A DNA stretch of 64,000 nucleotides from Humitalea sp050632385. GTDB lineage: Bacteria; Pseudomonadota; Alphaproteobacteria; Acetobacterales; Acetobacteraceae. Made by a program: the position numbers and the translations under genes. Every line of letters begins with the position of its first letter. Position 1 is the first letter of the stretch. The notes under the pieces were generated by a model. That model was given only the letters and a program-made list of their open reading frames with translations. It did no database searches and had not been told where the DNA came from. The stretch spans positions 2,790,001 through 2,854,000 of the forward strand of contig NZ_CP192599.1 of assembly GCF_050632385.1 (NCBI RefSeq). Direction: 5' to 3'. Positions 27,082 through 34,847 of the stretch are shown here, piece after piece.

Positions 27082-27141
27082 GATGTTTTCTCCCGTGGCG
27101 GGAGGTTGCCCGGGCGGCGATTTGGTTGTCAATGGGCAGTG

Positions 27142-27160
27142 ATTGGTTGAAATTGGTCAA
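27142..27160. promoter_or_regulatory. Candidate FCD-regulator half-sites before the DctP-like gene
   Basis: ATTGGTTGAAATTGGTCAA contains ATTGGTTGA and ATTGGTCAA. The second is identical to half-sites at 29025 and 29045 upstream of the FCD-type GntR regulator gene; the first differs from ATTGGTCAA at two bases and contains TTGGTTGA, the reverse complement of TCAACCAA in the full site there. They lie just before the AGGAGG ribosome site of the DctP-like gene, where a bound protein would block transcription or early elongation. Confidence 0.4.
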
Positions 27161-27173
27161 ACAGGAGGTGCCG

Positions 27174-28070
27174 ATGCAGGTCATGATGGCGGGCTACCAG
27201 GGGGCCGGATCGGTCCATACCCAGGCCCTCGCAGCCCTGGCCGCCGCGCTGCCCGGCGCCGAGATGCAGGCCGATGTGACGGCCAGCGGCGCCACCGCGG
27301 CCTCCCTCTTCGCGGGGACCGAAGCCGGCCATGCGCCCAGGATCTGCTACGTCGCCTCGGGCTATTTGTCGGCCCGGGTGCCGTCCCTGGGCGCACTCGA
27401 CCTGCCCTTCGCCGCCCCGGACCGCGCCCGCCTCTTCGCCGCCCTCGACGGCCCCGCCGGCGCGATGATCGCCGCCGAGGTCGCCGCCCGCACCGGCCTG
27501 GTCGTCCTCGGCTTCTGGGACAATGGCTTGCGCCACCTGTCCAACCGCGCCCGCCCGCTGCGCACCCCCACCGACTGCGCTGGCCTCGTCATCCGCACCC
27601 TGGACAACGCCGTCTACCAGTCCGCCCTCGCCGCCATGGGCTTTTCCCCCGTCGTGACCGACGTGCTGCGCCTCAAGCAGGCCGTCGCCAGCGGAGAGGT
27701 CGATGCCCAGGAAAACCCGCTGACCAACCTCATCCTCTTCGGCCTCCAGGCACACCACCGCTTCGTCAGCCTGACCGGCCACATCCAGGGCGTCGCCCTG
27801 CTCGTCGCCAACCGCGCCTGGCACGACACCCTGCCCAGCCCCGACCGCACCCGCCTGGCCCAGGCCGCCACCACCGCCACCACCCTGCAACGCAGCCTGG
27901 CCGCCGCCGAAGACGCCCGCGCCCTGGCCCTGCTGCACACCGACGGCGTCAACGTACTGACCCCGGACGCCATCGACATGACCGCCTTCCGCGCCGCCTG
28001 CGCACCCGTCGCGGCGGCAGCGGCGGCGGGCATCGACCCGGAACTGCTGCGGACGCTGGCGGGTGGGTGA
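27174..28070 (+). CDS. TRAP-transporter type substrate-binding protein (DctP-like), no signal peptide
   Basis: A 298-residue protein with the core of DctP-family TRAP binding proteins: LGFWDNGLRHLSNRARPLRTPTDCAGLVIRT near residue 120, then MGFSPVVTDVLRLKQAV and GEVDAQENPLTNLI. These blocks normally bind carboxylate ligands, with the arginine of VIRT as the carboxylate contact. It begins MQVMMAGYQGAGSV directly after a strong ribosome site (AGGAGG), so the start is secure, yet there is no signal peptide or lipobox. It could be a cytoplasmic derivative, or the export signal may have been lost. No TRAP membrane subunits are near. The gene is divergent from a TctC gene and ends at repeat copy 3. 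Confidence 0.75.
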   Translation: MQVMMAGYQGAGSVHTQALAALAAALPGAEMQADVTASGATAASLFAGTEAGHAPRICYVASGYLSARVPSLGALDLPFAAPDRARLFAALDGPAGAMIAAEVAARTGLVVLGFWDNGLRHLSNRARPLRTPTDCAGLVIRTLDNAVYQSALAAMGFSPVVTDVLRLKQAVASGEVDAQENPLTNLILFGLQAHHRFVSLTGHIQGVALLVANRAWHDTLPSPDRTRLAQAATTATTLQRSLAAAEDARALALLHTDGVNVLTPDAIDMTAFRAACAPVAAAAAAGIDPELLRTLAGG

Positions 28071-28077
28071 AAGTATT

Positions 28078-28321
28078 GGGACGTCGCGCCATGGAGGGGG
28101 CTATGCGCCCCCTCCATACCTCCCCCCACCAGGGGCCGCCGCCCCTGGACCGGCGGAGTATTGGTAAAATAAAGAGAGGGGCGTCGCTGACGCACCCTTG
28201 ATCCAAGACGCGACCTGCCCCTCTCTTTATTTTACCAACAGCGTGGGTTCCAAGGGGCCACGGCCCCTTGGTGGGGAGAGTTTGAGAGGGGCGAAGCCCC
28301 TTTCAAGGCGCTACTTCCCCC
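28078..28321. repeat. Multi-hairpin intergenic repeat, copy 3
   Basis: Between the convergent 3' ends of the DctP-like gene and the FCD regulator gene. Central stem 28161-28182 pairs perfectly with 28217-28238 around a 34-base loop whose middle reads CTTGATCCAAG. Hairpin B (CAGGGGC/GCCCCTG) is to the left and hairpin D (CCAAGGGGC/GCCCCTTGG) to the right. Outer arms have the same order as in copy 1, with the right arm carrying AGAGTTTGAGAGGGGC. Core orientation type 1. Confidence 0.9.
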
Positions 28322-28326
28322 ATCCG

Positions 28327-28998
28327 TCACCCCGCCAGCGCCTGTGCCGTGCTGTCCAGATGCCGGCGCATCGCCTCGGCCGCGCCCGGCCGGTCGCGGC
28401 GTGCGATGGCGGCCACGATGGCGTCGTGTTCGTCGAAGGAGTGGTAGTCCGGCGACGGCCCGATCGGGCGCAGGGCCAGGTGGCCCCAGACCACGGCGCG
28501 GCGGACGCCGTTCACCAGGCGCTCGACTTCCATCAGCAGGCGGTTGCCGGCGGCTTCGGCGATGAGTTCGTGGAACCGGTAGTCCAGGGCTTCGTAGGAC
28601 GCCCAGTCGGCGACGCCGCGCATGGCGACGGCCAGGCGGCGCAGTTCGGCGATTTGCGCCGCCGTGGCCTGCAATGCCGCAAGGCGGGCCAGTTCCGGTT
28701 CCAGGATCGCGCGGGCCTGCATGGCTTCGGGGGGGCTGGTGGTATTGGCGACCTCCGCGACATCCGGCAGGCCGCGGCGGGGTGGCGTGCGGGTGACGAA
28801 GGTGCCGCGGCCGACGTGGCGGCGCAGGCTGCCTTCCAGTTCCAGCACGGCCAGCGCCTTGCGGATTTCGCCGCGGTTGACGCCCAGGCGTTCGGCCAGG
28901 TCGCGTTCGGCGGGCAGCCGGCCATCGGCGGCGGCCAGGCCCTCGGCCAGGCCCTGGCGCAGTTGGGACAGCACGGCGTGGTCCGATGAGATATTCAT
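28327..28998 (-). CDS. GntR-family regulator with FCD ligand-binding domain
   Basis: A 223-residue regulator. The N-terminal winged helix is typical of GntR: GRLPAERDLAERLGVNRGEIRKALAVLELEG then GRGTFVT. The helical FCD domain spans residues about 85-215, with the metal-binding positions in ALDYRFHELIAEAAGN (Asp, His) and later RRHLDSTAQAL. FCD regulators usually respond to carboxylic acids. It is divergent from the alcohol dehydrogenase and cupin genes, which are the likely targets, and palindromic ATTGGTCAACCAAT sites lie in the gap. The same half-sites precede the DctP-like gene, so it may also control that binding protein. Confidence 0.9.
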   Translation of the reverse strand: MNISSDHAVLSQLRQGLAEGLAAADGRLPAERDLAERLGVNRGEIRKALAVLELEGSLRRHVGRGTFVTRTPPRRGLPDVAEVANTTSPPEAMQARAILEPELARLAALQATAAQIAELRRLAVAMRGVADWASYEALDYRFHELIAEAAGNRLLMEVERLVNGVRRAVVWGHLALRPIGPSPDYHSFDEHDAIVAAIARRDRPGAAEAMRRHLDSTAQALAG

Positions 28999-29024
28999 GG
29001 CGGCACGCTATCCGGGGCGCCAAG

Positions 29025-29053
29025 ATTGGTCAACCAATTCACTGATTGGTCAA
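29025..29053. promoter_or_regulatory. Operator-like sites for the FCD regulator
   Basis: ATTGGTCAACCAAT at 29025-29038 has inverted arms ATTGGT and ACCAAT around two bases. ATTGGTCAA recurs at 29045-29053, starting exactly 20 bases later, about two turns of the helix, and AACCAAT occurs again at 29091-29097 just before the dehydrogenase gene. TGGT..ACCA is the general shape of operators bound by FadR-type GntR proteins. The location between the regulator gene and its divergent neighbour supports a role in both promoters. Confidence 0.55.
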
Positions 29054-29116
29054 GGCTGTTGCCTTGGCCGCCCGATTTGGCAATATGGCGAACCAATCCA
29101 GCGCCGGAACACGCCC

Positions 29117-30256
29117 ATGCCCGACACCTTCGACGTTCCAAAAATGATGCGCGCCTGGGTGCTCGGCGCCCCCGACGAACTCACCCTCGTCGAAAAGCCG
29201 GTGCCCGTCCCCGGCCGGGCGGAGGTCCTGGTCCGCATCGACGCCGTCGCCATCTGCGCGACGGACCTGGAGATCATCCACTACGGCTCGCCCGCCAAAA
29301 TCCAGGGCGGCATGCCCTTCAACAAGAATTTCACGCCGGGCCATGAATACATGGGCACCGTCGCGGCGCTCGGGCCGGGTGTCGATGAATATCGTGTCGG
29401 CGAAAGGGTCACCGTCGAGATTCACGCCGGCTGCGGCCAGTGCAAGCGCTGCCGCCAGGGCATGTACACCGCCTGCCTGAACTACGGCATGAACTACGGC
29501 GCCGTGGACAAGGGCCACCGCGCCAATGGCTTCACCACCGACGGCGGCTTCTGCGAATACGCGGTCAACAACATCAACACCCTGGTCCGCGTCCCCGACA
29601 GCATGACGGATGAGGAAGCGACCCTGGTCGTGACCGCCGGCACCGGCATGTATGGGCTGACCGAATTGGGCGGGCTGGTCGCCGGCGAAAGCGTCGTGGT
29701 CATCGGCCCCGGCCCGATCGGGCTGCTGGCCGTCGCGGTCGCCAAGGCTCTCGGCGCCACCCCCACCGTGCTGGTCGGCACCCGCGACGGACGGCTGGAA
29801 ATCGGCCGCAAGCTCGGCGCCGATCGCGTCGTCAACGTGAAGAACGAAGATGCGGTCGAGGTCGTGAAGTCCCTCACCCGCGGCCTCGGCGCCGATTACG
29901 TCATCGAATGCGCCGGCACGCAGGATGCCATCAACATGGCGACCTCCATGGTCAATCGCGGCGGGAAGATCTGCCTCGCGGCCTTCCCGCATGACCCCGT
30001 GACCGTCGACCTGCCGCAGATCGTGCGCAACAACGTCTATCTCTACGGCATCCGCGGCGAAGGCCGCAGCGCCACGCACCGTGCCATGGCCTTCATGGCC
30101 GAAAAGCGCTTCGACGCCCGGCTCGTCCACACCCACACCTTTGCCCTGGACGATCTGCCCGAAGCCCTGCGCCACGCGCGCGACCGTATCGATGACGCGA
30201 TCAAGGTCGTGGTGAAGACCCGCCTGACCGAAACCCTCGCCGCCGCCGCGGAATAG
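29117..30256 (+). CDS. Zinc-dependent alcohol dehydrogenase (MDR family)
   Basis: A 379-residue medium-chain dehydrogenase. The N-terminal GroES-like domain has the catalytic zinc ligands in AICATDLEI and PGHEYMG. The structural zinc is bound by four cysteines in HAGCGQCKRCRQGMYTAC near residue 100. The Rossmann fold has VVIGPGPIGLLAVAVAKALGA near residue 195. The family acts on polyols, threonine or aromatic alcohols; a long insertion (LNYGMNYGAVDKGHRANGF) sets it apart from the common types and leaves the substrate open. The ATG at 29117 is preferred over upstream starts because it fits the family's N-terminus. A cupin follows after 11 bases on the same strand and a divergent FCD regulator probably controls both. 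Confidence 0.88.
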   Translation: MPDTFDVPKMMRAWVLGAPDELTLVEKPVPVPGRAEVLVRIDAVAICATDLEIIHYGSPAKIQGGMPFNKNFTPGHEYMGTVAALGPGVDEYRVGERVTVEIHAGCGQCKRCRQGMYTACLNYGMNYGAVDKGHRANGFTTDGGFCEYAVNNINTLVRVPDSMTDEEATLVVTAGTGMYGLTELGGLVAGESVVVIGPGPIGLLAVAVAKALGATPTVLVGTRDGRLEIGRKLGADRVVNVKNEDAVEVVKSLTRGLGADYVIECAGTQDAINMATSMVNRGGKICLAAFPHDPVTVDLPQIVRNNVYLYGIRGEGRSATHRAMAFMAEKRFDARLVHTHTFALDDLPEALRHARDRIDDAIKVVVKTRLTETLAAAAE

Positions 30257-30267
30257 GAGCCGACCCG

Positions 30268-30702
30268 ATGCAAGCCGATGCCACGACCCGCCTGCCCGCC
30301 CCCGCCGCCTGGCCGGAGGCGCTGCGCGCGGACTTCCTCGCCGACCAATGCAGCGGCGTGGTCGGCAGCGTGCTGGTTTCCGAAACCGAAGGGCTGCGCG
30401 TCTGGCACCTGCGCCTGCCGCCCGGCAAGCGCTGCAACTTCCATCGCCACGTGAACAACTACTTCTGGACCGCGCATAACGCGGGCCAGGCGCGCGGCTA
30501 CTATGACGACGGACGCATCCTCGACGTCACGCATTTCGCCGGTGAGACGAAGCACTTCACCTTCGGCGCCGGGGAATTCTTCGCGCATAGCGTGGAGAAC
30601 ATCGGCACCACCGAACTGCTCTTCACCACGGTGGAATTCACCGACGGCGCCAATGCGCCGCTGCCCGTCCCTGACGAGGTCAGGCTGCGCGTCGCCGCCT
30701 GA
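30268..30702 (+). CDS. Small cupin-fold protein
   Basis: A 144-residue protein with a single cupin barrel. Likely metal ligands are the histidines in PPGKRCNFHRHVNNYFWTAH, followed by a conserved-looking HFTFGAGEFFAHSVENIG block with a second histidine site. Proteins of this kind are often isomerases, lyases or small-molecule sensors that accompany a dehydrogenase. It follows the alcohol dehydrogenase by 11 bases and is presumably co-transcribed, so it may act on the same substrate or product. No closer family could be assigned by eye. Its stop is nine bases from the stop of the convergent binding-protein gene. Confidence 0.72.
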   Translation: MQADATTRLPAPAAWPEALRADFLADQCSGVVGSVLVSETEGLRVWHLRLPPGKRCNFHRHVNNYFWTAHNAGQARGYYDDGRILDVTHFAGETKHFTFGAGEFFAHSVENIGTTELLFTTVEFTDGANAPLPVPDEVRLRVAA

Positions 30703-30711
30703 CCCGACGGG

Positions 30712-31728
30712 CTACCCCACCCGGCGCAATTCGATCGGCGGCAGGAAATTGCCGTCGTAGATCTCCTCGACCGTCGGCGCGCGGGGCATGCCGAAGCCTT
30801 CCTGCACGAAGGCCAGGCCCTCGCGCAGCCGGCCCAGGTCCATCGTGCCGATGCCCAGCGCGCGGGTCCGCGCCGTGACCATCAGGTTGTCGCGCAGGAA
30901 GGTGATGCGCTCGGCCTCGATCGTCTCATCCAGCAGCGGCACCTGGCGCTTGATGACGGCCGCCCCCATCGCCGGGTCCGCCAGCGTGTCGCGCCAGGCA
31001 CGCGCCGCGACCGCCAGGAAGCGGCGCAGCACATCCGGCTTCTCGGCGATCAGCGGCTGCCCGGCCAGGATCGCATTGCCGTAGAAATCCATGCCGAAAT
31101 CGCCATAGCGCATGACCCGGATATCCTCCGGCTTCGTGCCATTGGCCTTGAGGTTGAAGAACACCGTGTAGTCGAAGCCCGTCACCGCATCGACCTGGCG
31201 CGTCAGCAGCATGGTGTCGCGCAGTTGCGGCGTGACCTGGCGGCGGCCGACCCCGGCCAGGTCCAAATTGTTGATCCGGGCAAAGGCCGGGAACATGCGC
31301 GACGCGCCATCGGCCGGGCCATTGCCCACCGTCTTGCCGACCAGGTCCGCCGGCCGCGCGATCCCCGCCGCCGCCAGGCTGATCACCGCCTGGGGCGAGC
31401 GGTCATGCAGCGGCATCACCACCCGCGGCGCCGAGCCCGGGTTTCGCACCAGGAATTCCGCAAGCGTCGCGATATCGCCAACGCCCACCTGATAGGCACC
31501 CGACGCCACCCGCGTGATCGCATCGCCCGACCCGGCGGAGCCGTCGATGGTCACCTCCAGCCCCGCCTCGCGGAACCAGCCGCGGCTTTGCGCCACGAAA
31601 AATGCCGCCGTGCCACCATCGGGCTGGAAGTTCAGCACAAGCCGCAGGCGGTCGGGCGCCTGGGCGAAGACGGCGGGGGCGGCAAGCGTCATCGCGCTGC
31701 CAAGGACAAATCGACGGGAAACAGGCAT
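30712..31728 (-). CDS. NitT/TauT-type ABC substrate-binding protein (SsuA/THI5-like)
   Basis: A 338-residue periplasmic protein. The signal MPVSRRFVLGSAMTLAAPAVFAQA is Tat-like and cleaved after FAQA. The mature start LRLVLNFQPDGGTAAFFVAQSRGWFREAGLEVTI is the THI5/SsuA fold opening, with the GxxD/NMT1 pattern. The middle contains GVGDIATLAEFLVRNPG and the end KADVLRRFLAVAARAW-like block EKPDVLRRFLAVAARAW. Members bind pyrimidines, sulfonates or nitrate; the ligand here is unknown. No permease or ATPase is beside it. The ATG at 31728 is the only start giving a signal peptide. It is divergent from the CYTH gene across a 75-base gap. Confidence 0.88.
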   Translation of the reverse strand: MPVSRRFVLGSAMTLAAPAVFAQAPDRLRLVLNFQPDGGTAAFFVAQSRGWFREAGLEVTIDGSAGSGDAITRVASGAYQVGVGDIATLAEFLVRNPGSAPRVVMPLHDRSPQAVISLAAAGIARPADLVGKTVGNGPADGASRMFPAFARINNLDLAGVGRRQVTPQLRDTMLLTRQVDAVTGFDYTVFFNLKANGTKPEDIRVMRYGDFGMDFYGNAILAGQPLIAEKPDVLRRFLAVAARAWRDTLADPAMGAAVIKRQVPLLDETIEAERITFLRDNLMVTARTRALGIGTMDLGRLREGLAFVQEGFGMPRAPTVEEIYDGNFLPPIELRRVG

Positions 31729-31803
31729 GCTGGCGCTCCGGGTGGTTGGGCTCATCGGCCCTGTTGCCGCGTGCTTTGCGAATATCGTGCCGAAGGGTTC
31801 CCG

Positions 31804-32274
31804 ATGGCGGTTGAGATCGAGCGCAAGTTCCTGGTCGCCAGCGACGCCTGGCGGGCAGCGGCCGGGCCCGGCGTGCCGTTGCGCCAGGGCTACCTGACCG
31901 AACCCGGCCATCCGCGCGGCGTTTCCGTCCGCGTCCGGCGCGAAGGCGACGCCGCCACCTTGACGGTCAAGGGGCCCGGCGGCCTGTCCCGCGCCGAATT
32001 CGAAACCGCCATCCCCATCGCCGATGCCGAGGCGATGCTGGACAGCCTCTGCGGCCCGCTGGTGGAAAAGACCCGTCATCTGCTGCACCACGCGGGCCAT
32101 GACTGGACGGTCGATGTCTTCGCCGGCCGCCTGGCCGGGCTGGTCCTGGCCGAAATCGAACTCCCCGACCCCGCGGCGACCCCGCCCATCCCGCCCTGGG
32201 CCGGGCGCGAGGTCACCGAGGACCCGCGATACCGCAACAACATCCTGGCCGAGGCCAAGGAGCCCCCCGCGTGA
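31804..32274 (+). CDS. CYTH domain protein (class IV adenylyl cyclase / triphosphate tunnel metalloenzyme)
   Basis: A 156-residue CYTH protein. The signature EIERKFLV at residues 4-11 (ExExK) is followed by the basic and acidic strands that line the tunnel: RGVSVRVRREGDAATLTVKGPG, EFETAIP and VLAEIELPDP. Such proteins hydrolyse inorganic triphosphate or related compounds with magnesium or manganese; adenylyl cyclase activity is less likely at this short length. It starts at ATG 31804. The next gene begins with GTG overlapping its stop (GTGA), so it is coupled to the ureohydrolase, although their functions have no obvious link. Confidence 0.88.
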   Translation: MAVEIERKFLVASDAWRAAAGPGVPLRQGYLTEPGHPRGVSVRVRREGDAATLTVKGPGGLSRAEFETAIPIADAEAMLDSLCGPLVEKTRHLLHHAGHDWTVDVFAGRLAGLVLAEIELPDPAATPPIPPWAGREVTEDPRYRNNILAEAKEPPA

Positions 32275-33173
32275 CCGATGCCCCGACGTTTGCCATCGCC
32301 CCAAGCTTCATGGGCGTCACTCGCCGTGACCCAAAGGGTGCCTTCACCGTCGCCGGCGTGCCGCTCGACATCGGCACCACCAATCGCGCCGGGTCGCGCG
32401 ATGGGCCGCGGGCGATCCGCGCCGCCAGCCGCATGCTGGTCGATGGCGCGCATCCGGTGTCCTGGCTGGAACCGCGCGACATCCCCATCGCCGATGCCGG
32501 CGACTTCGCCATCGCCCTCGGCGACCTGCCCAAAAGCTTCGCGCTGATCGAACAGCAGGCGGCCGCCATCCCGCATCTCGTGGCGATGGGCGGCGAACAT
32601 GGCATCACCCTGCCCTTGCTGCGGGCGCTGAAGCACCGCATCGGCGCGCCGCTCGGCCTGCTGCACGTGGATGCGCATATGGACACCGCACCCGACAATT
32701 TCGGCCAGGTCCTGGGCCATGGCACGGTCTTCTACCACGCGATCACCGAGGGGCTGGTGGACCCGCGGCGGATGATCCAGATTGGCATCCGCGCCCCCAT
32801 CCAGCGCGAGACCTGGGACTGGACCCTGGCCCAGGGCGTCACGGTCATCGATGCCCAGGCCGTGCATGCGACCGGCCCCGCCGCTGTCGCCGAACGCATC
32901 CGCGCCTGCCTCGGCACCCTGCCTTGCTACCTGTCCCTGGATATCGACGGGCTGGACCCCGCCTTCGCCCCGGGCACCGGCACGCCGGAGGTCGGGGGCC
33001 TGGCCACCTGGCAGGCCCAGGCGATCCTGCGCCAACTCAATGGCCTGGATTTCCGCGGCATGGACGTGGTGGAGGTCGCCCCCGCCTATGACCACGGCGA
33101 CATCACCGCCCTGGCCGCCGCCACGATGGTCTGGGAGTATTTTTCCCTGATGGGCGGCAAGCCGACCGCTTGA
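32271..33173 (+). CDS. Agmatinase/guanidino ureohydrolase (arginase superfamily)
   Basis: A 300-residue manganese hydrolase. The metal ligands appear in the order GGEHGITLP (near residue 105), HVDAHMDT (near 130) and LDIDGLDPAFAPGTGTPE (near 225), as in agmatinase and guanidinobutyrase. There is a characteristic early GVPLDIGTTNRAGSRDGPRAIR. Agmatinase converts agmatine to putrescine and urea; the related guanidino-acid ureohydrolases have the same motifs, so the exact substrate is uncertain. Immediately downstream come ornithine decarboxylase and homospermidine synthase, which supports a polyamine role. The GTG start overlaps the CYTH stop. It is followed by a 390-base structured gap. Confidence 0.82.
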   Translation: MTDAPTFAIAPSFMGVTRRDPKGAFTVAGVPLDIGTTNRAGSRDGPRAIRAASRMLVDGAHPVSWLEPRDIPIADAGDFAIALGDLPKSFALIEQQAAAIPHLVAMGGEHGITLPLLRALKHRIGAPLGLLHVDAHMDTAPDNFGQVLGHGTVFYHAITEGLVDPRRMIQIGIRAPIQRETWDWTLAQGVTVIDAQAVHATGPAAVAERIRACLGTLPCYLSLDIDGLDPAFAPGTGTPEVGGLATWQAQAILRQLNGLDFRGMDVVEVAPAYDHGDITALAAATMVWEYFSLMGGKPTA

Positions 33174-33175
33174 TC

Positions 33176-33298
33176 CCAAATGGCATCTGCCACCGGCTGA
33201 ATTTCCGGCGCCATGCGCAAAGTGCCGGGCGTCATGCCGGGCACGCGGGGCCATCGCCGGAAATTCACTTGAAGATTCGCAGCAGAAACCCCATTTGG
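33176..33298 (+). other. Nested inverted repeats after the ureohydrolase gene
   Basis: Two stems are nested: CCAAATGG (33176-33183) with CCATTTGG (33291-33298), and GAATTTCCGGCG (33199-33210) with CGCCGGAAATTC (33255-33266), the second a perfect 12 base pairs. A smaller GTGCC/GGCAC pair lies inside. In RNA these would form a long branched structure. It may act as a terminator or as part of the leader of the decarboxylase gene. Confidence 0.5.
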
Positions 33299-33362
33299 CC
33301 TGTGACGGCAGGACACACCCGCCGCCGACGCCATCGCACGTGCCGCGAGCCCCATTGGGGGC

Positions 33363-33490
33363 ACAGCAACGACGGGACGCGTCTCTTTCGTTCACGCCCG
33401 GGCGCAGGCCCGGTGTCCGACAGGGATACGTTTGATGTTCGCTGCACCGCGCCGCGCGACCCAAAGACCTCGCGCCACCTGACATCGCCG
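33363..33490 (+). ncRNA. Candidate speF-type leader RNA of ornithine decarboxylase
   Basis: The stretch before the decarboxylase contains CGACGGGACGCGTCTCTTTC, then CCGGGC-GCAG-GCCCGG as a perfect six-pair hairpin, and GTCCG, which pairs back to CGGGAC. The GCGT...ACGC pair inside makes a further stem. A conserved leader RNA called speF is known upstream of ornithine decarboxylase genes in alphaproteobacteria, and the location and multi-stem shape fit. The assignment rests on position and memory of the motif, not on a model search. It would be expected to sense polyamines. Confidence 0.4.
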
Positions 33491-33563
33491 CACTGTTTGT
33501 GCCGGCCCCACCGCCCGCGCGCCGCGCCGGGCGCATACACGTCTGTCCGCGAGGTTTTCCCCC

Positions 33564-34769
33564 ATGAGCCTGCTCCGCACCCGCACCGCCCTGGCCCCGA
33601 TGCGCCGCGACGCCATCCTGGCGCCCCGTGTCCTGCCATCGGTCGATGACCTGATCGCGGTCGAACGCCCGGCCGAGCCGCTGCACTGCCTGCGCCCCGC
33701 CAGCATCGCCGATGCCGCCCGCGGCTTCGTCGCTTCCTTTCCGGGCGACGTTCTCTATGCGGTGAAGTGCAACCCCGACCCCAGCGTGCTGCGCGCGCTC
33801 TGGGCCGGCGGGGTGCGGCATTTCGACTGCGCCTCGGCGGGCGAGGTGTCGCTGGTGCGCGCCCTCTTCCCCGATGCCGGCATCCATTTCATGCATCCGG
33901 TGAAATCCCGCGCCGCCATCGCCCAGGCCTTCTTCCGCGACGGCGTGCGCGACTTCGTCCTGGATAGCGCCGAGGAACTGGCGAAGATCCTGGCCGAGAC
34001 GCAGCACGCCGACGACCTCGGCCTGGTCGTGCGTCTCGCGTTGCCCAAGGGTCCGGCTGTCTACGACCTGTCCGGCAAGTTCGGCGCGCTGCCGGATGAC
34101 GCGGTAGCGCTGCTGCGCGCCGCGCGCCCCATGGCGCGGCGGCTCGGCGTGTCGTTCCACGTCGGCTCGCAATGCCTCGACCCGCTGGCCTGGCGCCACG
34201 CCATGGCGCTGGCCGGGCGCGTGATCGCCGCGGCCGGTGTCGCGATCGAGGTGATCGACGTCGGCGGCGGCTTCCCCGTCGCCTACCCCGATGTCGAACC
34301 GCCCCCGCTCGGCGCCATCATCGCCGAGATCGAGGCCGGCTTCGACGCGCTGGACCTGCCGGAGGGCACAGCCCTCTGGGCCGAACCCGGCCGCGCGCTG
34401 GTCGCGGGCGGGGTGTCGGTGGTCGTCCAGGTGCAGGCCCGGCGCGGCGATGCGCTGTTCCTGAACGATGGCGTCTACGGCAGCCTGTCCGATGCCGGGG
34501 CGCCGCGCTTCCGCTTCCCGGTGCGGCTGGTCCGGCCGGATGCGCCGGCGCCATCGTGGCACCTGGCGCCCTTCCGCTTCTTCGGCCCGACCTGCGACAG
34601 TGCGGATGCGATGGCGGGGCCGTTCTTCCTGCCGGAAGACGCGGCCGAGGGCGACTGGATCGAAATCGGCCAGTTGGGCGCCTATGGCGCCTGCCTGCGC
34701 ACCGCATTCAACGGCTTCGATCGCGCCCGCATCGCCGAGGTGCGCGACCGGCCGATGCTGGACGCCTGA
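33564..34769 (+). CDS. Ornithine (or lysine/ornithine) decarboxylase, alanine racemase fold
   Basis: A 401-residue PLP enzyme of the eukaryote-type (fold III) family. The PLP lysine is in LYAVKCNPDP near residue 69. Further motifs are HVGSQCLDP, DVGGGFPVAYP, WAEPGRALVAGG and the catalytic cysteine in PTCDSADAMAG, then LGAYGACLRTAFNGF. It decarboxylates ornithine to putrescine; related enzymes also accept lysine, and the sequence does not settle this. The ATG follows a weak ribosome site (GAGG) at about nine bases. Its leader (33174-33563) has strong RNA structure, suggesting post-transcriptional control. Homospermidine synthase, which uses the putrescine, follows after 78 bases. Confidence 0.92.
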   Translation: MSLLRTRTALAPMRRDAILAPRVLPSVDDLIAVERPAEPLHCLRPASIADAARGFVASFPGDVLYAVKCNPDPSVLRALWAGGVRHFDCASAGEVSLVRALFPDAGIHFMHPVKSRAAIAQAFFRDGVRDFVLDSAEELAKILAETQHADDLGLVVRLALPKGPAVYDLSGKFGALPDDAVALLRAARPMARRLGVSFHVGSQCLDPLAWRHAMALAGRVIAAAGVAIEVIDVGGGFPVAYPDVEPPPLGAIIAEIEAGFDALDLPEGTALWAEPGRALVAGGVSVVVQVQARRGDALFLNDGVYGSLSDAGAPRFRFPVRLVRPDAPAPSWHLAPFRFFGPTCDSADAMAGPFFLPEDAAEGDWIEIGQLGAYGACLRTAFNGFDRARIAEVRDRPMLDA

Positions 34770-34847
34770 CACACATCGTCTTCGTCCTGTGATGGACCGC
34801 CGTGGCCGATCGTGCCACGGCATGCTGCCTGTTTGGAGTTTTCCCGA

